Part shown: one piece after another, positions 50,838 to 59,088 of the stretch
Numbering within the stretch: position 1 is the stretch's first letter
Layout of the letters: each line of letters opens with the position of its first letter
From: JANQEA01 sp964530075
Lineage (GTDB): Bacteria; Bipolaricaulota; Bipolaricaulia; UBA7950; UBA9294
DNA length: 64,000 bases
Direction: 5' to 3'
Assembly (NCBI GenBank): GCA_964530075.1
Contig: CAZGXU010000002.1
Coordinates: 1-64,000 of the forward strand
Notes under the pieces: generated by a model
What the model saw: only the letters and a program-made list of their open reading frames with translations
Database searches by the model: none
Told to the model about the DNA's origin: nothing
Translations under genes and position numbers: made by a program

Positions 50838-51520
50838 TCCGAGGCGCACCGATCGGTAAGCGGTTTGAGCATTGTGCGTTCGACAATTTCGACGTGACGG
50901 ATGAGAATCGGGACGCCTTCGAAGCCTGTAAGTGCGTCGTCGAGACCGGAGAAACGGGCGTGCTCATCCGCGGGAAACATGGGCTCGGGAAGACACACCT
51001 GTTGGTCGCGATGATGAAGGAGTACGATCGCAGGCACTCGGTTGTTCCACCTAAGCAGCCGGCAGAGGGTGGAATGATCGCGGTTTCATCGGCGAGCGAA
51101 ATCATCCGGACGGCCGAGCGCGAGATCGACGAGAGCGGAGATCCGCCGTCGCTTGTGCCCGACGAGATCGAGCGACAGGCTCACGTCGAGTACTGGCCGA
51201 TGCTGGACCTGACGAGCGAGCTTCGATCGGACATTGCGCACGGCTCTCAGGAGACATCGCGCCGGTGCCGCGAGTGCGATCTCCTCGTGTTGGACGACTT
51301 CGGGGCGGAACGTGCGACGGAATTCGTGTTGGAGGAGCTGGAGAGGATCGTCGATTGGCGCTATCGGACGGTGAAGCTGATGGCCGTCGCGACGAACCTG
51401 CTGACCTTCCAAGCGATCATCGCCAAGTACGGCTCGCGGGCGATCTCACGTTGGATGGGATCGTGCGCGGTCGTGGCCGTAGGGGGGGAAGACCGGCGCG
51501 CATCGATGGGGCCGAGCTAG
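50834..51520 (+). CDS. DnaC/DnaI/IstB-like helicase loader ATPase
   Basis: 228 residues from GTG 50834. AAA+ motifs: LIRGKHGLGKTHLLVAMM (Walker A, about 44-61), CDLLVLDDFGAERATEF (Walker B, about 148-164), and AVATNLLTF (sensor 1, about 182). The opening KRFEHCAFDNFDV is typical of DnaC/DnaI. C179-like and CRECD cysteines may bind zinc. There is no IS transposase next to it, so IstB is unlikely. Coupling to a DnaD-like gene suggests loading of DnaB at an origin. Confidence 0.83.
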   Translation: MIRGAPIGKRFEHCAFDNFDVTDENRDAFEACKCVVETGETGVLIRGKHGLGKTHLLVAMMKEYDRRHSVVPPKQPAEGGMIAVSSASEIIRTAEREIDESGDPPSLVPDEIERQAHVEYWPMLDLTSELRSDIAHGSQETSRRCRECDLLVLDDFGAERATEFVLEELERIVDWRYRTVKLMAVATNLLTFQAIIAKYGSRAISRWMGSCAVVAVGGEDRRASMGPS

Positions 51521-51567
51521 CCGGGAGGGCCCCCCGACCGATCGGGCTCCGCCGATCGATTGGAAGC

Positions 51568-52872
51568 CTAAAACCAGCCGAGATGGACGGCGACGAGGAT
51601 CGCGATCGTTCCCAGCCCGCAGCTGGCGAGGGCGACGAGCGATCCGCTCGCGAGCCAGCGTCGGAGGGTGAGCTTTTCGCCGAGCGACTCGGACATCGAG
51701 ACGATCACGACGTTGGCCGCCGAACCGACGGGCGTCAGATTCGCCCCGAACCCTACGCCGATCGCCAGCGCCCACCACAGCGGAGCGACATCGATTCCGT
51801 GCGTCGCCAGTCCCTTGAAGATCGGAAGCATGACGATCGTGAACGGGACGTTGCTGATCACGCCCGAGGCGAAGGCCGCCCCCCACAGGACGACGAGGAT
51901 CGGAACGTAGAGCCCGTGCTCGGCCAGGGCCGCGATTCCGCGGCCGAGGAAACCGATCGCGCCGCTCGCCTCGAGGCCGCCGACGATGATGAACAGGGAG
52001 ATAAAGAAGATCAGCACGTCCCAGTGGATGTCCTTCAGGATCCTGTCGAAATCCGGGCGGACCCACAGCAGCCCGACGCACGCGCCGATCAGGGCGACAA
52101 GGCCCGGTTGGAGGAAGATCGCCTCGTGAACGAAGAAGAGCAGGATCGTGATCGAAAGGGTGATCAGCATCCGCCTCGTGGTCAGCGGATCGACGATGGC
52201 GCGCCGCTCGTCCATCCCGAGGAGGCGGTCCACGCTCGCCGGACGCCGTGTCAGCTCGCGGCGGAAGACGAGCATGAGGACCCCCTGTGCGGCGCCCCAC
52301 ACGAGGACGACGATCGGAGCCAGATGGGTGAGGAAGTCGACGAAGCCGAAGCCGGCGGCGGACCCGATCAGGATGTTCGGAGGGTCACCGATCAGCGTCG
52401 CGACGCCGCCGATGTTCGACAGGAGGACCTCGGCTATCAGAAACGGCAGCGGGGAGATCCCGAGGATGTCGGCGATGGAGACCGTCACCGGCACGACGAT
52501 GATGATCGTCGTGACGTTGTCGAGGACCATGGAGACGACGGACGTGACCAGGCCGAGGTAGACGAGGAGCAACCAGGGGCGCCCCTTCGCCAGTTTGGCC
52601 GCGCGAATGGCGAGGTATTGAAAGAACCCGGTTTCCCGGAAGAGACCGACGACGATCATCATCCCCATCAGGAGCGTGATCGTGTCGTAATCGACCGACA
52701 GAACGGCGTCGTGGGTGCTGTAGAAGGAGAACCAGGTTCCGAGCGCGATCATCAACGCAGCGCCGGACAGAGCGACGATGGCGCGGTGGACGCGTTCCAG
52801 GAAGATCCCGATGTAGGTAAGCGCGAAGGGGATGAGAGACATGACTAACGGAGTGATTGCGACCGGGTCCAT
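51568..52872 (-). CDS. ArsB/NhaD-type (IT superfamily) anion or Na+/H+ permease
   Basis: 434 residues with about 11 membrane helices. Characteristic motifs are MVLDNVTTIIIVVPVTV (about 116), LSNIGGVATLIGDPPNILIG (about 150) and its counterpart SNVPFTIVMLP (about 358) with GANLTPVGSAAN (about 388). These belong to the ArsB/NhaD/P-protein family of the ion transporter superfamily. Substrates include arsenite, Na+/H+ or organic anions. No ars gene is adjacent. It has its own promoter. Confidence 0.88.
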   Translation of the reverse strand: MDPVAITPLVMSLIPFALTYIGIFLERVHRAIVALSGAALMIALGTWFSFYSTHDAVLSVDYDTITLLMGMMIVVGLFRETGFFQYLAIRAAKLAKGRPWLLLVYLGLVTSVVSMVLDNVTTIIIVVPVTVSIADILGISPLPFLIAEVLLSNIGGVATLIGDPPNILIGSAAGFGFVDFLTHLAPIVVLVWGAAQGVLMLVFRRELTRRPASVDRLLGMDERRAIVDPLTTRRMLITLSITILLFFVHEAIFLQPGLVALIGACVGLLWVRPDFDRILKDIHWDVLIFFISLFIIVGGLEASGAIGFLGRGIAALAEHGLYVPILVVLWGAAFASGVISNVPFTIVMLPIFKGLATHGIDVAPLWWALAIGVGFGANLTPVGSAANVVIVSMSESLGEKLTLRRWLASGSLVALASCGLGTIAILVAVHLGWF

Positions 52873-52904
52873 CCGTCGACCATCTCGCGTTCAGAGGATC
52901 CCCG

Positions 52905-52933
52905 ATCCTACCGGCAACGAGATTTCGGTGCAA
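52905..52933 (-). promoter_or_regulatory. Promoter of the IT-superfamily permease
   Basis: Minus-strand TTGCAC (52933-52928), 17 bases, TAGGAT (52910-52905). The predicted leader is about 26 bases with only a weak GAGA. Confidence 0.6.
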
Positions 52934-53060
52934 TTCTCCGACGGTGGCTGAGATCGCGGCTGCAATAGCACTTCGCGGGGATCACGACGAGCGGGTCGGG
53001 CGGGTGACGGTGAACCCACTCATCGGGAGCGATTCGAGAAAGCGCGCTCGGAGATCGCAG

Positions 53061-53090
53061 ACGGCGGGCGCCCTTGCGGGCGCCCGCCGT
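53061..53090 (-). terminator. Very strong hairpin, end of the minus-strand structured RNA
   Basis: A perfect 13-bp GC-rich stem (53061-53073 with 53078-53090) closes a 4-base loop. It lies about 330 bases downstream of the minus-strand promoter at 53399-53427 and upstream of the permease promoter, so it can isolate the two units. The T tract is absent. Confidence 0.6.
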
Positions 53091-53288
53091 GACTCCTCTG
53101 CGAAGGAGGCGCGCGGTGCTGGTCAGATGCCAATCGATCGGGCTCCACCCCGGAGCGAGAAGCCGCCGATCACCGTGCCGAGGCTCGCATCCTTCAACGG
53201 ACTAGGCGATCGGCCCTGACGTGGAGTACCGCGCCGGATTCCAAAGAGAGGCGAAGTGAGCGAGACGTCCGTCGAACGCACAGGTTCG

Positions 53289-53389
53289 ATTGGATCCTTC
53301 GGGAGTCCGGCGGCCATGGGATTCCTCCTGTAAGCCCGTAACTTTGCGCCCCGCCCTTTCGACACGGTTCGCCGTTTCGGATATCCAAT
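53289..53389 (-). promoter_or_regulatory. Structured leader RNA resembling the c-di-GMP-I (GEMM) aptamer
   Basis: On the minus strand a 7-bp closing helix (AUUGGAU 53389-53383 with AUCCAAU 53295-53289) encloses blocks in the order of the GEMM aptamer. These are GGCGAACC (consensus GGCAAACC), a GAAA tetraloop, GGGCGCAAAGUUACGGGCU (consensus GGACGCAAAGCCACGGGUCU), and GCCGGACUCCCGA (consensus GCCGGGUURCCGA). A second hairpin GGA-GGAA-UCC holds an AGGAGG. The P2 stem pairs imperfectly and two conserved C positions read U. Transcription should begin right before the closing helix. The regulated gene is unclear; a 64-codon ORF starts inside the structure (ATG 53317). Confidence 0.5.
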
Positions 53390-53398
53390 AGCATATAC

Positions 53399-53427
53399 AT
53401 TCTATCATGCGAAATCGACGGAGGCAA
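53399..53427 (-). promoter_or_regulatory. Promoter of the aptamer-like RNA
   Basis: Minus-strand TTGCCT (53427-53422), 17 bases, TAGAAT (53404-53399). The expected start near 53392 is 3 bases before the closing helix of the structured RNA. The surrounding AT-rich patch (53380-53406) stands out in this GC-rich sequence. Confidence 0.65.
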
Positions 53428-53491
53428 GACTGGCCTCCGAATTGGCGGAGCGGACGGTTGATCGCGGTGGCGGATTCCGGAGAATGATCGT

Positions 53492-56400
53492 ATGCATAAG
53501 GAACTCCTGTCGCTCTTCCACCCCGCGACAGCACGCTGGTTCCGGGAGAGCTTCGCGCGCCCGACGCCACCCCAGGTCAAAGGGTGGCCGGAGATCGCGG
53601 CGGGGAAGAACACGCTCATCCTGGCACCGACCGGGTCGGGGAAGACGCTCGCCGCGTTCCTCTACGCGATCGACGAGCTGATCACCCGGCAAGGGGAGGA
53701 GGAGGCGGAGGCCCGGGGCGTTCACACGCTTTATCTCTCTCCGCTGAAGGCGCTCGCCAACGACATCGAGCGGAACCTCGATCCCCCGCTGCGGGGGATT
53801 CGGGCCGCCGCGGAGCGCCTCGGCGTCGACCTTCCGGAGATCCGCGTCGGACTGAGGACCGGCGACACGCCGTCGGCCGAACGGCAACGAATGGTCCGGA
53901 ACCCTCCGGACCTCCTGATCACGACGCCGGAGTCACTCCACCTCCTCCTGACGTCGACCCGAGCGCGAGGGATGCTTCGGACGGTCCGCTACGTGATCGT
54001 CGATGAGATCCACGCCCTCTGTCCGAACAAGCGAGGGACGTTCCTCTCCCTCGTGCTCGAGCGGCTCGACGAGCTGACCCCTCTCTCGCCGATCCGGATC
54101 GGCCTGTCGGCGACCCAGCGCCCTCTCGAGGAGGTCGCCCGATTCCTCGGCGGATACGAGGCCGATGGGACGGCACGCCCGGTCACGGTCGTCGACGCCG
54201 GGATGCGCAAGGACCTCGACCTGGCGGTGATCGTGTCGGTCGAGGACATGAAGGACCTGCCGCGCGCCGAGGACATGACGCGGAGCATCTGGCCGTCGAT
54301 CTACGAGCGGCTCCTCGAGCTGATCGAGGAGCACACGTCGACGCTGATCTTCGGCAACAGCCGTCGGGTGGTGGAGCGGCTCGCCGCCGAGATCAACCGG
54401 CTGGCCGGCGCACCGATCGCCAGGGCGCACCACGGGAGCGTCTCCAAGGAGGAGCGGCACCGGATCGAGGAGGATCTGAAGGCGGGACGCCTCCCGGCCC
54501 TTGTGGCGACCGCCTCGATGGAGTTGGGGATCGACGTCGGCGCGATCGACCTCGTCTGTCAGGTCGAGGCGCCGTTCTCGGTGGCGAGCGGGCTCCAGCG
54601 GGTGGGGAGGGCCGGGCACCTCGTCCGCGCGACGAGCGTCGGTAGGATGATCCCGAAGACGCGCGCCGATCTGCTCGTGATGGCCGCGATGTCTCGCGCG
54701 ATGCTCCGCGGCGAGATTTCGGCGATCCGCGTCCCGAGGAACCCCCTCGACGTCCTCGCCCAGCAGATGGTGGCGATGGTGGCGATGGACGAGTGGACCG
54801 TCGACCGGCTCTTCGACCGGATTCGCCGCGCCGTCCCGTACCGAGATCTCCCGCGAGAGACGTACCTCGCGGTCCTCGAACTGCTCGCCGGCCGGTACCG
54901 CGCCCCGGCCTCGCCCGCCCTTCGTCCGCGGATCTCGTGGGAGCGCTCGACGGGGCGGCTCTTCCCGCTCCCCGGGAGCCGACACGCCGTCGTGTTGAAC
55001 GGCGGCGCCATCCCCGATACCGGTCAGTACGTGATGGTCCTCGAGGACGGGACGACGCGGATCGGCGAGCTGGATGAGGAGTTCGTCTTCGAGCGTCGCC
55101 TCGGGGAGACGTTCATCCTCGGGACGGGATGCTGGCGAATCCTCGAGGTGACGCACGACCGGGTGATCGTCGCCCCGGCCGAGGAGCACGAAGGGATGAT
55201 GCCGTTCTGGAAGGGCGAGGGGCTCGGGCGGGACGCCGAGTTCGGGGCGCGGTTCGGTGCGTTCCTCCGGGAGTGCAAGGCCCGGCTGGAGAGTGGCGAC
55301 CTCGAGGCGTGGCTGGCGGCCGAGTGCGCGCTCGATCCGACGGCGGCGAGGAATCTCGCCGGCTACCTGTCCGACCAGCGCGAGCGGGGCGGCGTCATCC
55401 CGAACGATCGCCGGATCCTGATCGACGTCTTCCGCAACGAGGCCGGCGACGCGCGGATGTCGGTGATCTCCCCGTTCGGGCGGGCGTTCCATCTGACCCT
55501 GCTCCTCGGTGTCCAACGGAGGCTGCGGGAGGGGGGGCACGAACCGCTGGAGGCGATCTACTCGGGCGATGGAATCCTGTTCAGGCCCGGGGGGATTCCG
55601 ATCGAATCGCTGATCGACGCGATCCGGGGCCTCCGGGCGGACCGGATCGTCGATGACATCGTCGCCGAGCTGGAGAGCACCCCGTTCTTCGCGATGCGGT
55701 TCCGGCGGAACGCGGGGCGAGCCCTCCTTCTTCCGCGGGCCCGCCCCGGCCGACGGACGCCCCTCTGGCTGCAGCGGCTTCGCGCCCACGACCTCCTCGT
55801 CGTCGCCGGCGAGCATCCGGACTTCCCGATCGTGACCGAGACCTATCGCGAGATCGTCGAGGACGAGCTCCCGCTCGAAGCGGTCCAGGCCTTCCTGCGG
55901 GAGGTCGAAGAGGGGGCGGCCGGTTTCGCCGTCCGGAGGGATCGAAGGCCGTCCCCCTTTTCCGGCTCGCTCCTCCTCGACTTCACCGGGAAGTATCTCT
56001 ACGAGGAAGACGCCCCGGTCGCTCGGGCGGGTCGGCGGGAGGGCCTCGGCGAAGACGTAGCGCGCCTCCTCAGCGAGAGGATCCGAGGTGAGACCCTCTT
56101 CGATCCGGATGCCGTGCGGACGATGGACGAGCGGCTGCAAGGGCTCGCGCCGTACAATCGCGCCCGCGACGGGGCCGAAGTCGTCGAGCTCCTCCGTAGG
56201 ATCGGCGATCTGACTGAAGAGGAGGTCGTCGCGCGGTGCGAGCCGGCCGCCTCCTCGGTCCTCTCGGATCTGGTCGAGGACGGGCGGATCGCGCGGGTCG
56301 CTGTCCCCGGCTCCCCCCTCCCGGAGCGGCTCGTCGCGGCCGATGACGTCGAGCAGTACCGGAGGATGAGTGATGCGGACGTCCGGGAGATCGTGCGCCG

Positions 56401-57802
56401 GTACGTGTCGGCGCGCGCCGTGACGAGCCGGCCGGAGGTCCTGGCGCGCTATCCGGCGGCCGAGCGGTCGATCGACCGACTGCAGCGGTCGGAGGGTTGG
56501 ATCGAGGTCGAGTGGGCGGACGGGACGATCGGCTGGTCCGATCCTGAAGTCGCATCTGGGATCCGGCGACTGACCCTGGCCGGCCGCCGGCGGCGGGTCA
56601 CCACCGTCTTGCCGGAGGCGTACTCGCGGTATCTCCTCGCGCATCACCACACCGGCGCTCCATTGGCGGAGGAGGACCTCCTCGAGGTGATGGAGCAGCT
56701 GGCTGGCTGTCCACTGCCGACAGGCGTCTGGGACGACGTTCTGTCGATCCGGGTTCGCGGCTACGACCGCGGGATGCTCGATCGACTGGTCCGCAGCGGA
56801 GAACTCGCGTGGTACGGCCGTACGTCGGCCGGTGGGCAGCGGCATCTCGTCTTCGCGCCGCCGGGGTGCGGTCTCCGGGTCGGGCCCAGGGCAACGGGTG
56901 CGATCTCGGGTGAGCTCCCGCGTCGTGTGATCGAGTACCTCGACGGGCACGGCGCGTCCTTTCTCCACCGGATCGCCGCGGGGATCGATCGATCCCCGTC
57001 CGAGGTGGCCGCCGCGCTCTGGGCGTCGATCTGGGCGGGCCAGGTGACGAACGACTCGCTCGACGTGGTCTGGGGCGAGGAGCCGCAGCCGGACCGATGG
57101 CACGGGCGACGGCGAGGAGCGACGTGGGGAGGCGGCCGGTGGACCTTGGTCGAGGCGGGCGGGCAGGAACGGCCGGACGACGACGTTCGCGCGCTCCTCA
57201 ACGTCCTCGTTCATCGGTACGGAATCCTGAGTCGAGAGGTCCTCGGGAGGGAGGAGTCCGGATTGCGGTGGTCGGAGATCTATCCCGTGTTGACGCGCTG
57301 GGAGTGGGCGGGCCAGGTCGAACGCGGCCTGTTCGTCTCGGGCCTCTCCGCGCCGCAGTTCACCGCCCGGGACACGATCGATCGACTCGGGGAGCCGGAG
57401 GGGGACGGGGCGCCGGTCGTCGCCAACGTGTTCGATCCGGCGTGCATCTACGGTGATCTCATCCCCATCGACCTCCCGAACGGCGAGCGATACGTCGTCC
57501 GTCACCACCCGTCCAACTACCTCGTCCTCCAGGCCGGGCGGCCGATCCTGTCGATCGAGAATCGCGGGGAACGGCTGATCCCGCTCGCGGACCTCGGACA
57601 CGACGAGCGTCGTGAGGCGCTCGCGACGCTTCCGGGGCTCGTTGAGGGGAGGACTCGACCGCCCTCGGTCCGAGTGAGGACGTGGGCCGGACGCCCGATC
57701 GCCGGGACGGCCGTCGCGGCCGAGTTGGAAGCGCTCGGCTTCGCGCGAGAGGATCGATCGATGATCCTCTATCGGGGGTATGCGGAAGGCGGACCGCCGT
57801 GA
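53492..57802 (+). CDS. lhr: Full-length Lhr-type DEAD/DEAH helicase
   Basis: 1436 residues. The Lhr core has motif I LAPTGSGKTLAAFLYAID (about 44-61), motif II VDEIHAL (about 171), motif III LSATQRPLEE (about 205) and motif VI QRVGRAGHL. The winged-helix and beta-barrel domains are about 440-860. A long C-terminal region (about 870-1436) contains further winged helices, as in the large E. coli and mycobacterial Lhr. It is a 3'-5' helicase for RNA:DNA hybrids or forks in DNA repair. GGAGA lies upstream of ATG 53492; a TTGATC/GAGAAT promoter could alternatively make it leaderless. Its stop overlaps pus10. Confidence 0.92.
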   Translation: MHKELLSLFHPATARWFRESFARPTPPQVKGWPEIAAGKNTLILAPTGSGKTLAAFLYAIDELITRQGEEEAEARGVHTLYLSPLKALANDIERNLDPPLRGIRAAAERLGVDLPEIRVGLRTGDTPSAERQRMVRNPPDLLITTPESLHLLLTSTRARGMLRTVRYVIVDEIHALCPNKRGTFLSLVLERLDELTPLSPIRIGLSATQRPLEEVARFLGGYEADGTARPVTVVDAGMRKDLDLAVIVSVEDMKDLPRAEDMTRSIWPSIYERLLELIEEHTSTLIFGNSRRVVERLAAEINRLAGAPIARAHHGSVSKEERHRIEEDLKAGRLPALVATASMELGIDVGAIDLVCQVEAPFSVASGLQRVGRAGHLVRATSVGRMIPKTRADLLVMAAMSRAMLRGEISAIRVPRNPLDVLAQQMVAMVAMDEWTVDRLFDRIRRAVPYRDLPRETYLAVLELLAGRYRAPASPALRPRISWERSTGRLFPLPGSRHAVVLNGGAIPDTGQYVMVLEDGTTRIGELDEEFVFERRLGETFILGTGCWRILEVTHDRVIVAPAEEHEGMMPFWKGEGLGRDAEFGARFGAFLRECKARLESGDLEAWLAAECALDPTAARNLAGYLSDQRERGGVIPNDRRILIDVFRNEAGDARMSVISPFGRAFHLTLLLGVQRRLREGGHEPLEAIYSGDGILFRPGGIPIESLIDAIRGLRADRIVDDIVAELESTPFFAMRFRRNAGRALLLPRARPGRRTPLWLQRLRAHDLLVVAGEHPDFPIVTETYREIVEDELPLEAVQAFLREVEEGAAGFAVRRDRRPSPFSGSLLLDFTGKYLYEEDAPVARAGRREGLGEDVARLLSERIRGETLFDPDAVRTMDERLQGLAPYNRARDGAEVVELLRRIGDLTEEEVVARCEPAASSVLSDLVEDGRIARVAVPGSPLPERLVAADDVEQYRRMSDADVREIVRRYVSARAVTSRPEVLARYPAAERSIDRLQRSEGWIEVEWADGTIGWSDPEVASGIRRLTLAGRRRRVTTVLPEAYSRYLLAHHHTGAPLAEEDLLEVMEQLAGCPLPTGVWDDVLSIRVRGYDRGMLDRLVRSGELAWYGRTSAGGQRHLVFAPPGCGLRVGPRATGAISGELPRRVIEYLDGHGASFLHRIAAGIDRSPSEVAAALWASIWAGQVTNDSLDVVWGEEPQPDRWHGRRRGATWGGGRWTLVEAGGQERPDDDVRALLNVLVHRYGILSREVLGREESGLRWSEIYPVLTRWEWAGQVERGLFVSGLSAPQFTARDTIDRLGEPEGDGAPVVANVFDPACIYGDLIPIDLPNGERYVVRHHPSNYLVLQAGRPILSIENRGERLIPLADLGHDERREALATLPGLVEGRTRPPSVRVRTWAGRPIAGTAVAAELEALGFAREDRSMILYRGYAEGGPP

Positions 57803-59070
57803 GCCTGAGATTCGATGCCGCCCAGCTCGAACGCGCGCGGGAGATCCTCACCGCGGGGCCGATCTGCGACGAGTGCCTCGGGCGGCCGTTCGCCCGGGTC
57901 GGGCGGGGGTTGGCGAACACCGAGCGCGGACAGGCGCTCCGCGCCGGCCTCTCCGAGCGGGGGAAGGCGGGCGTCTGCTGGGTCTGCGGCGGGCTGTTCG
58001 ATCGCGCCGGGGCGTGTGCGGAGCGCGCCGCGAGGGAGGTCGCGGGGATCGAGTTCGACACCTACCTGTTCGGAGTGCAGCTTACCCCGCGGCTTGAGGA
58101 GATGGAGGCGTTCTTCGACGAGCGGTTTCCGAGCGACGAGGGAGAGTCGCTGAAGCACGCGTTCAACCGGGTCGTCGGCAAGGCGTTCGAGGCCCGGCTC
58201 GGGCGGCCGGCGACGGTCGGGTTCGCGTCGCCCGACGTCTCGTTCGTCATCGACCTGGCGTCGGATGCGCTGCGACTGCACGTCGCGTCCCTCTACGTCT
58301 ACGGCCGGTATCGGAAGCTGGCTCGCGGGATGCCCCAGACGAAGTGGCCCTGCCGGCGGTGCCGCGGGCGCGGCTGCCCGTCGTGCGGCTTCACCGGGAA
58401 GCAGTACCCCGAATCGGTGGAGGAGTGGATCGCGGCCCCGCTGCTCGAGGCGGCCGGGGCCGAGACCGCCCGCCTCCACGGGGCCGGCCGAGAGGACATC
58501 GACGCGAGGATGCTCGGCGGCGGCCGGCCGTTCGTCCTGGAAGTCCTCGCCCCGCGGCGGCGGACGCTCGACCTGGCGGCGCTCCGCGAGGACGTGAACG
58601 ATCGGGCGGTGGGAAAGGTGGAGGTCTCGTCGCTGTCGTTCGTCGATCGCCGGGCGGTCGCGACGCTCAAGGAGTCGCGCGCGGCGAAGCGTTACCGCGC
58701 GATCGTCGAGTTCGAGGAGGCGGTGAGCCCGAAGCGGCTCAACGAGGCGCTCTCCTCGCTGCTCGGGGAGATCGCGCAGCGTACACCGCGGAGGGTCGCG
58801 CATCGGCGCGCCGACCGGGTCCGCCTTCGCCGTCTGCTGTCCGCGTCCGGAAAGGTCGAGTCCCCGCGGCGGGCAGTCCTCGATCTCGAAGGCGAGGGGG
58901 GGCTCTACATCAAGGAGCTGGTTTCGGGGGACGAAGGAAGGACGAGCCCAAACCTGAGCGACCGCCTCGGGGTCGGCGCCGCCGTGACCGAGCTGGACGT
59001 CCTGGAGGTGCGTTCCTGCGCGTTCCCGGAGGGAGGTGGCTCCGTGGACAACACGGAAGCGCTTCCGTAA
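57799..59070 (+). CDS. pus10: tRNA pseudouridine synthase Pus10
   Basis: 423 residues from GTG 57799, overlapping the lhr stop as GTGA. The N-terminal THUMP-like region has zinc-type cysteines CDECLGRPF (about 21) and CWVCGG (about 67). CRRCRGRGCPSCGFTGKQ follows at about 183. The catalytic domain has HGAGREDIDARMLGGGRPFVLEV (starting about 228), with the catalytic Asp in DIDARM, as in archaeal and human Pus10. It makes pseudouridine 54/55 in tRNA. Bacteria normally use TruB for position 55, so this is unusual. Between lhr and a sigma factor gene. Confidence 0.92.
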   Translation: MSLRFDAAQLERAREILTAGPICDECLGRPFARVGRGLANTERGQALRAGLSERGKAGVCWVCGGLFDRAGACAERAAREVAGIEFDTYLFGVQLTPRLEEMEAFFDERFPSDEGESLKHAFNRVVGKAFEARLGRPATVGFASPDVSFVIDLASDALRLHVASLYVYGRYRKLARGMPQTKWPCRRCRGRGCPSCGFTGKQYPESVEEWIAAPLLEAAGAETARLHGAGREDIDARMLGGGRPFVLEVLAPRRRTLDLAALREDVNDRAVGKVEVSSLSFVDRRAVATLKESRAAKRYRAIVEFEEAVSPKRLNEALSSLLGEIAQRTPRRVAHRRADRVRLRRLLSASGKVESPRRAVLDLEGEGGLYIKELVSGDEGRTSPNLSDRLGVGAAVTELDVLEVRSCAFPEGGGSVDNTEALP

Positions 59071-59073
59071 AGT
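59045..59073 (+). promoter_or_regulatory. Promoter of the sigma factor gene with palindromic spacer
   Basis: TGGACA (59045-59050), 17 bases, TAAAGT (59068-59073). The spacer contains the perfect 14-bp palindrome CGGAAGCGCTTCCG (59054-59067), a possible operator. All of it lies at the end of pus10, so it could also be coding coincidence. The start would be about 9 bases before ATG 59089. Confidence 0.45.
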
Positions 59074-59088
59074 TGGCCCGGAACGATC

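Noticed and set aside
50834..51520. IstB of an IS21-type insertion sequence
   Set aside because: No IstA transposase or terminal repeats are present; the partner is a DnaD-like gene, so a hel­icase loader fits better.
53123..53317. 64-codon minus-strand ORF with AGGAGG before ATG 53317
   Set aside because: Its ribosome binding site and first codons lie inside the aptamer-like structure and codon bias is weak; kept only as a possibility within the riboswitch entry.
53933..57601. A 1222-codon minus-strand open frame antisense to lhr
   Set aside because: Composition is Arg/Pro/Asp-rich without motifs, and it mirrors the codon structure of the clearly real lhr gene.
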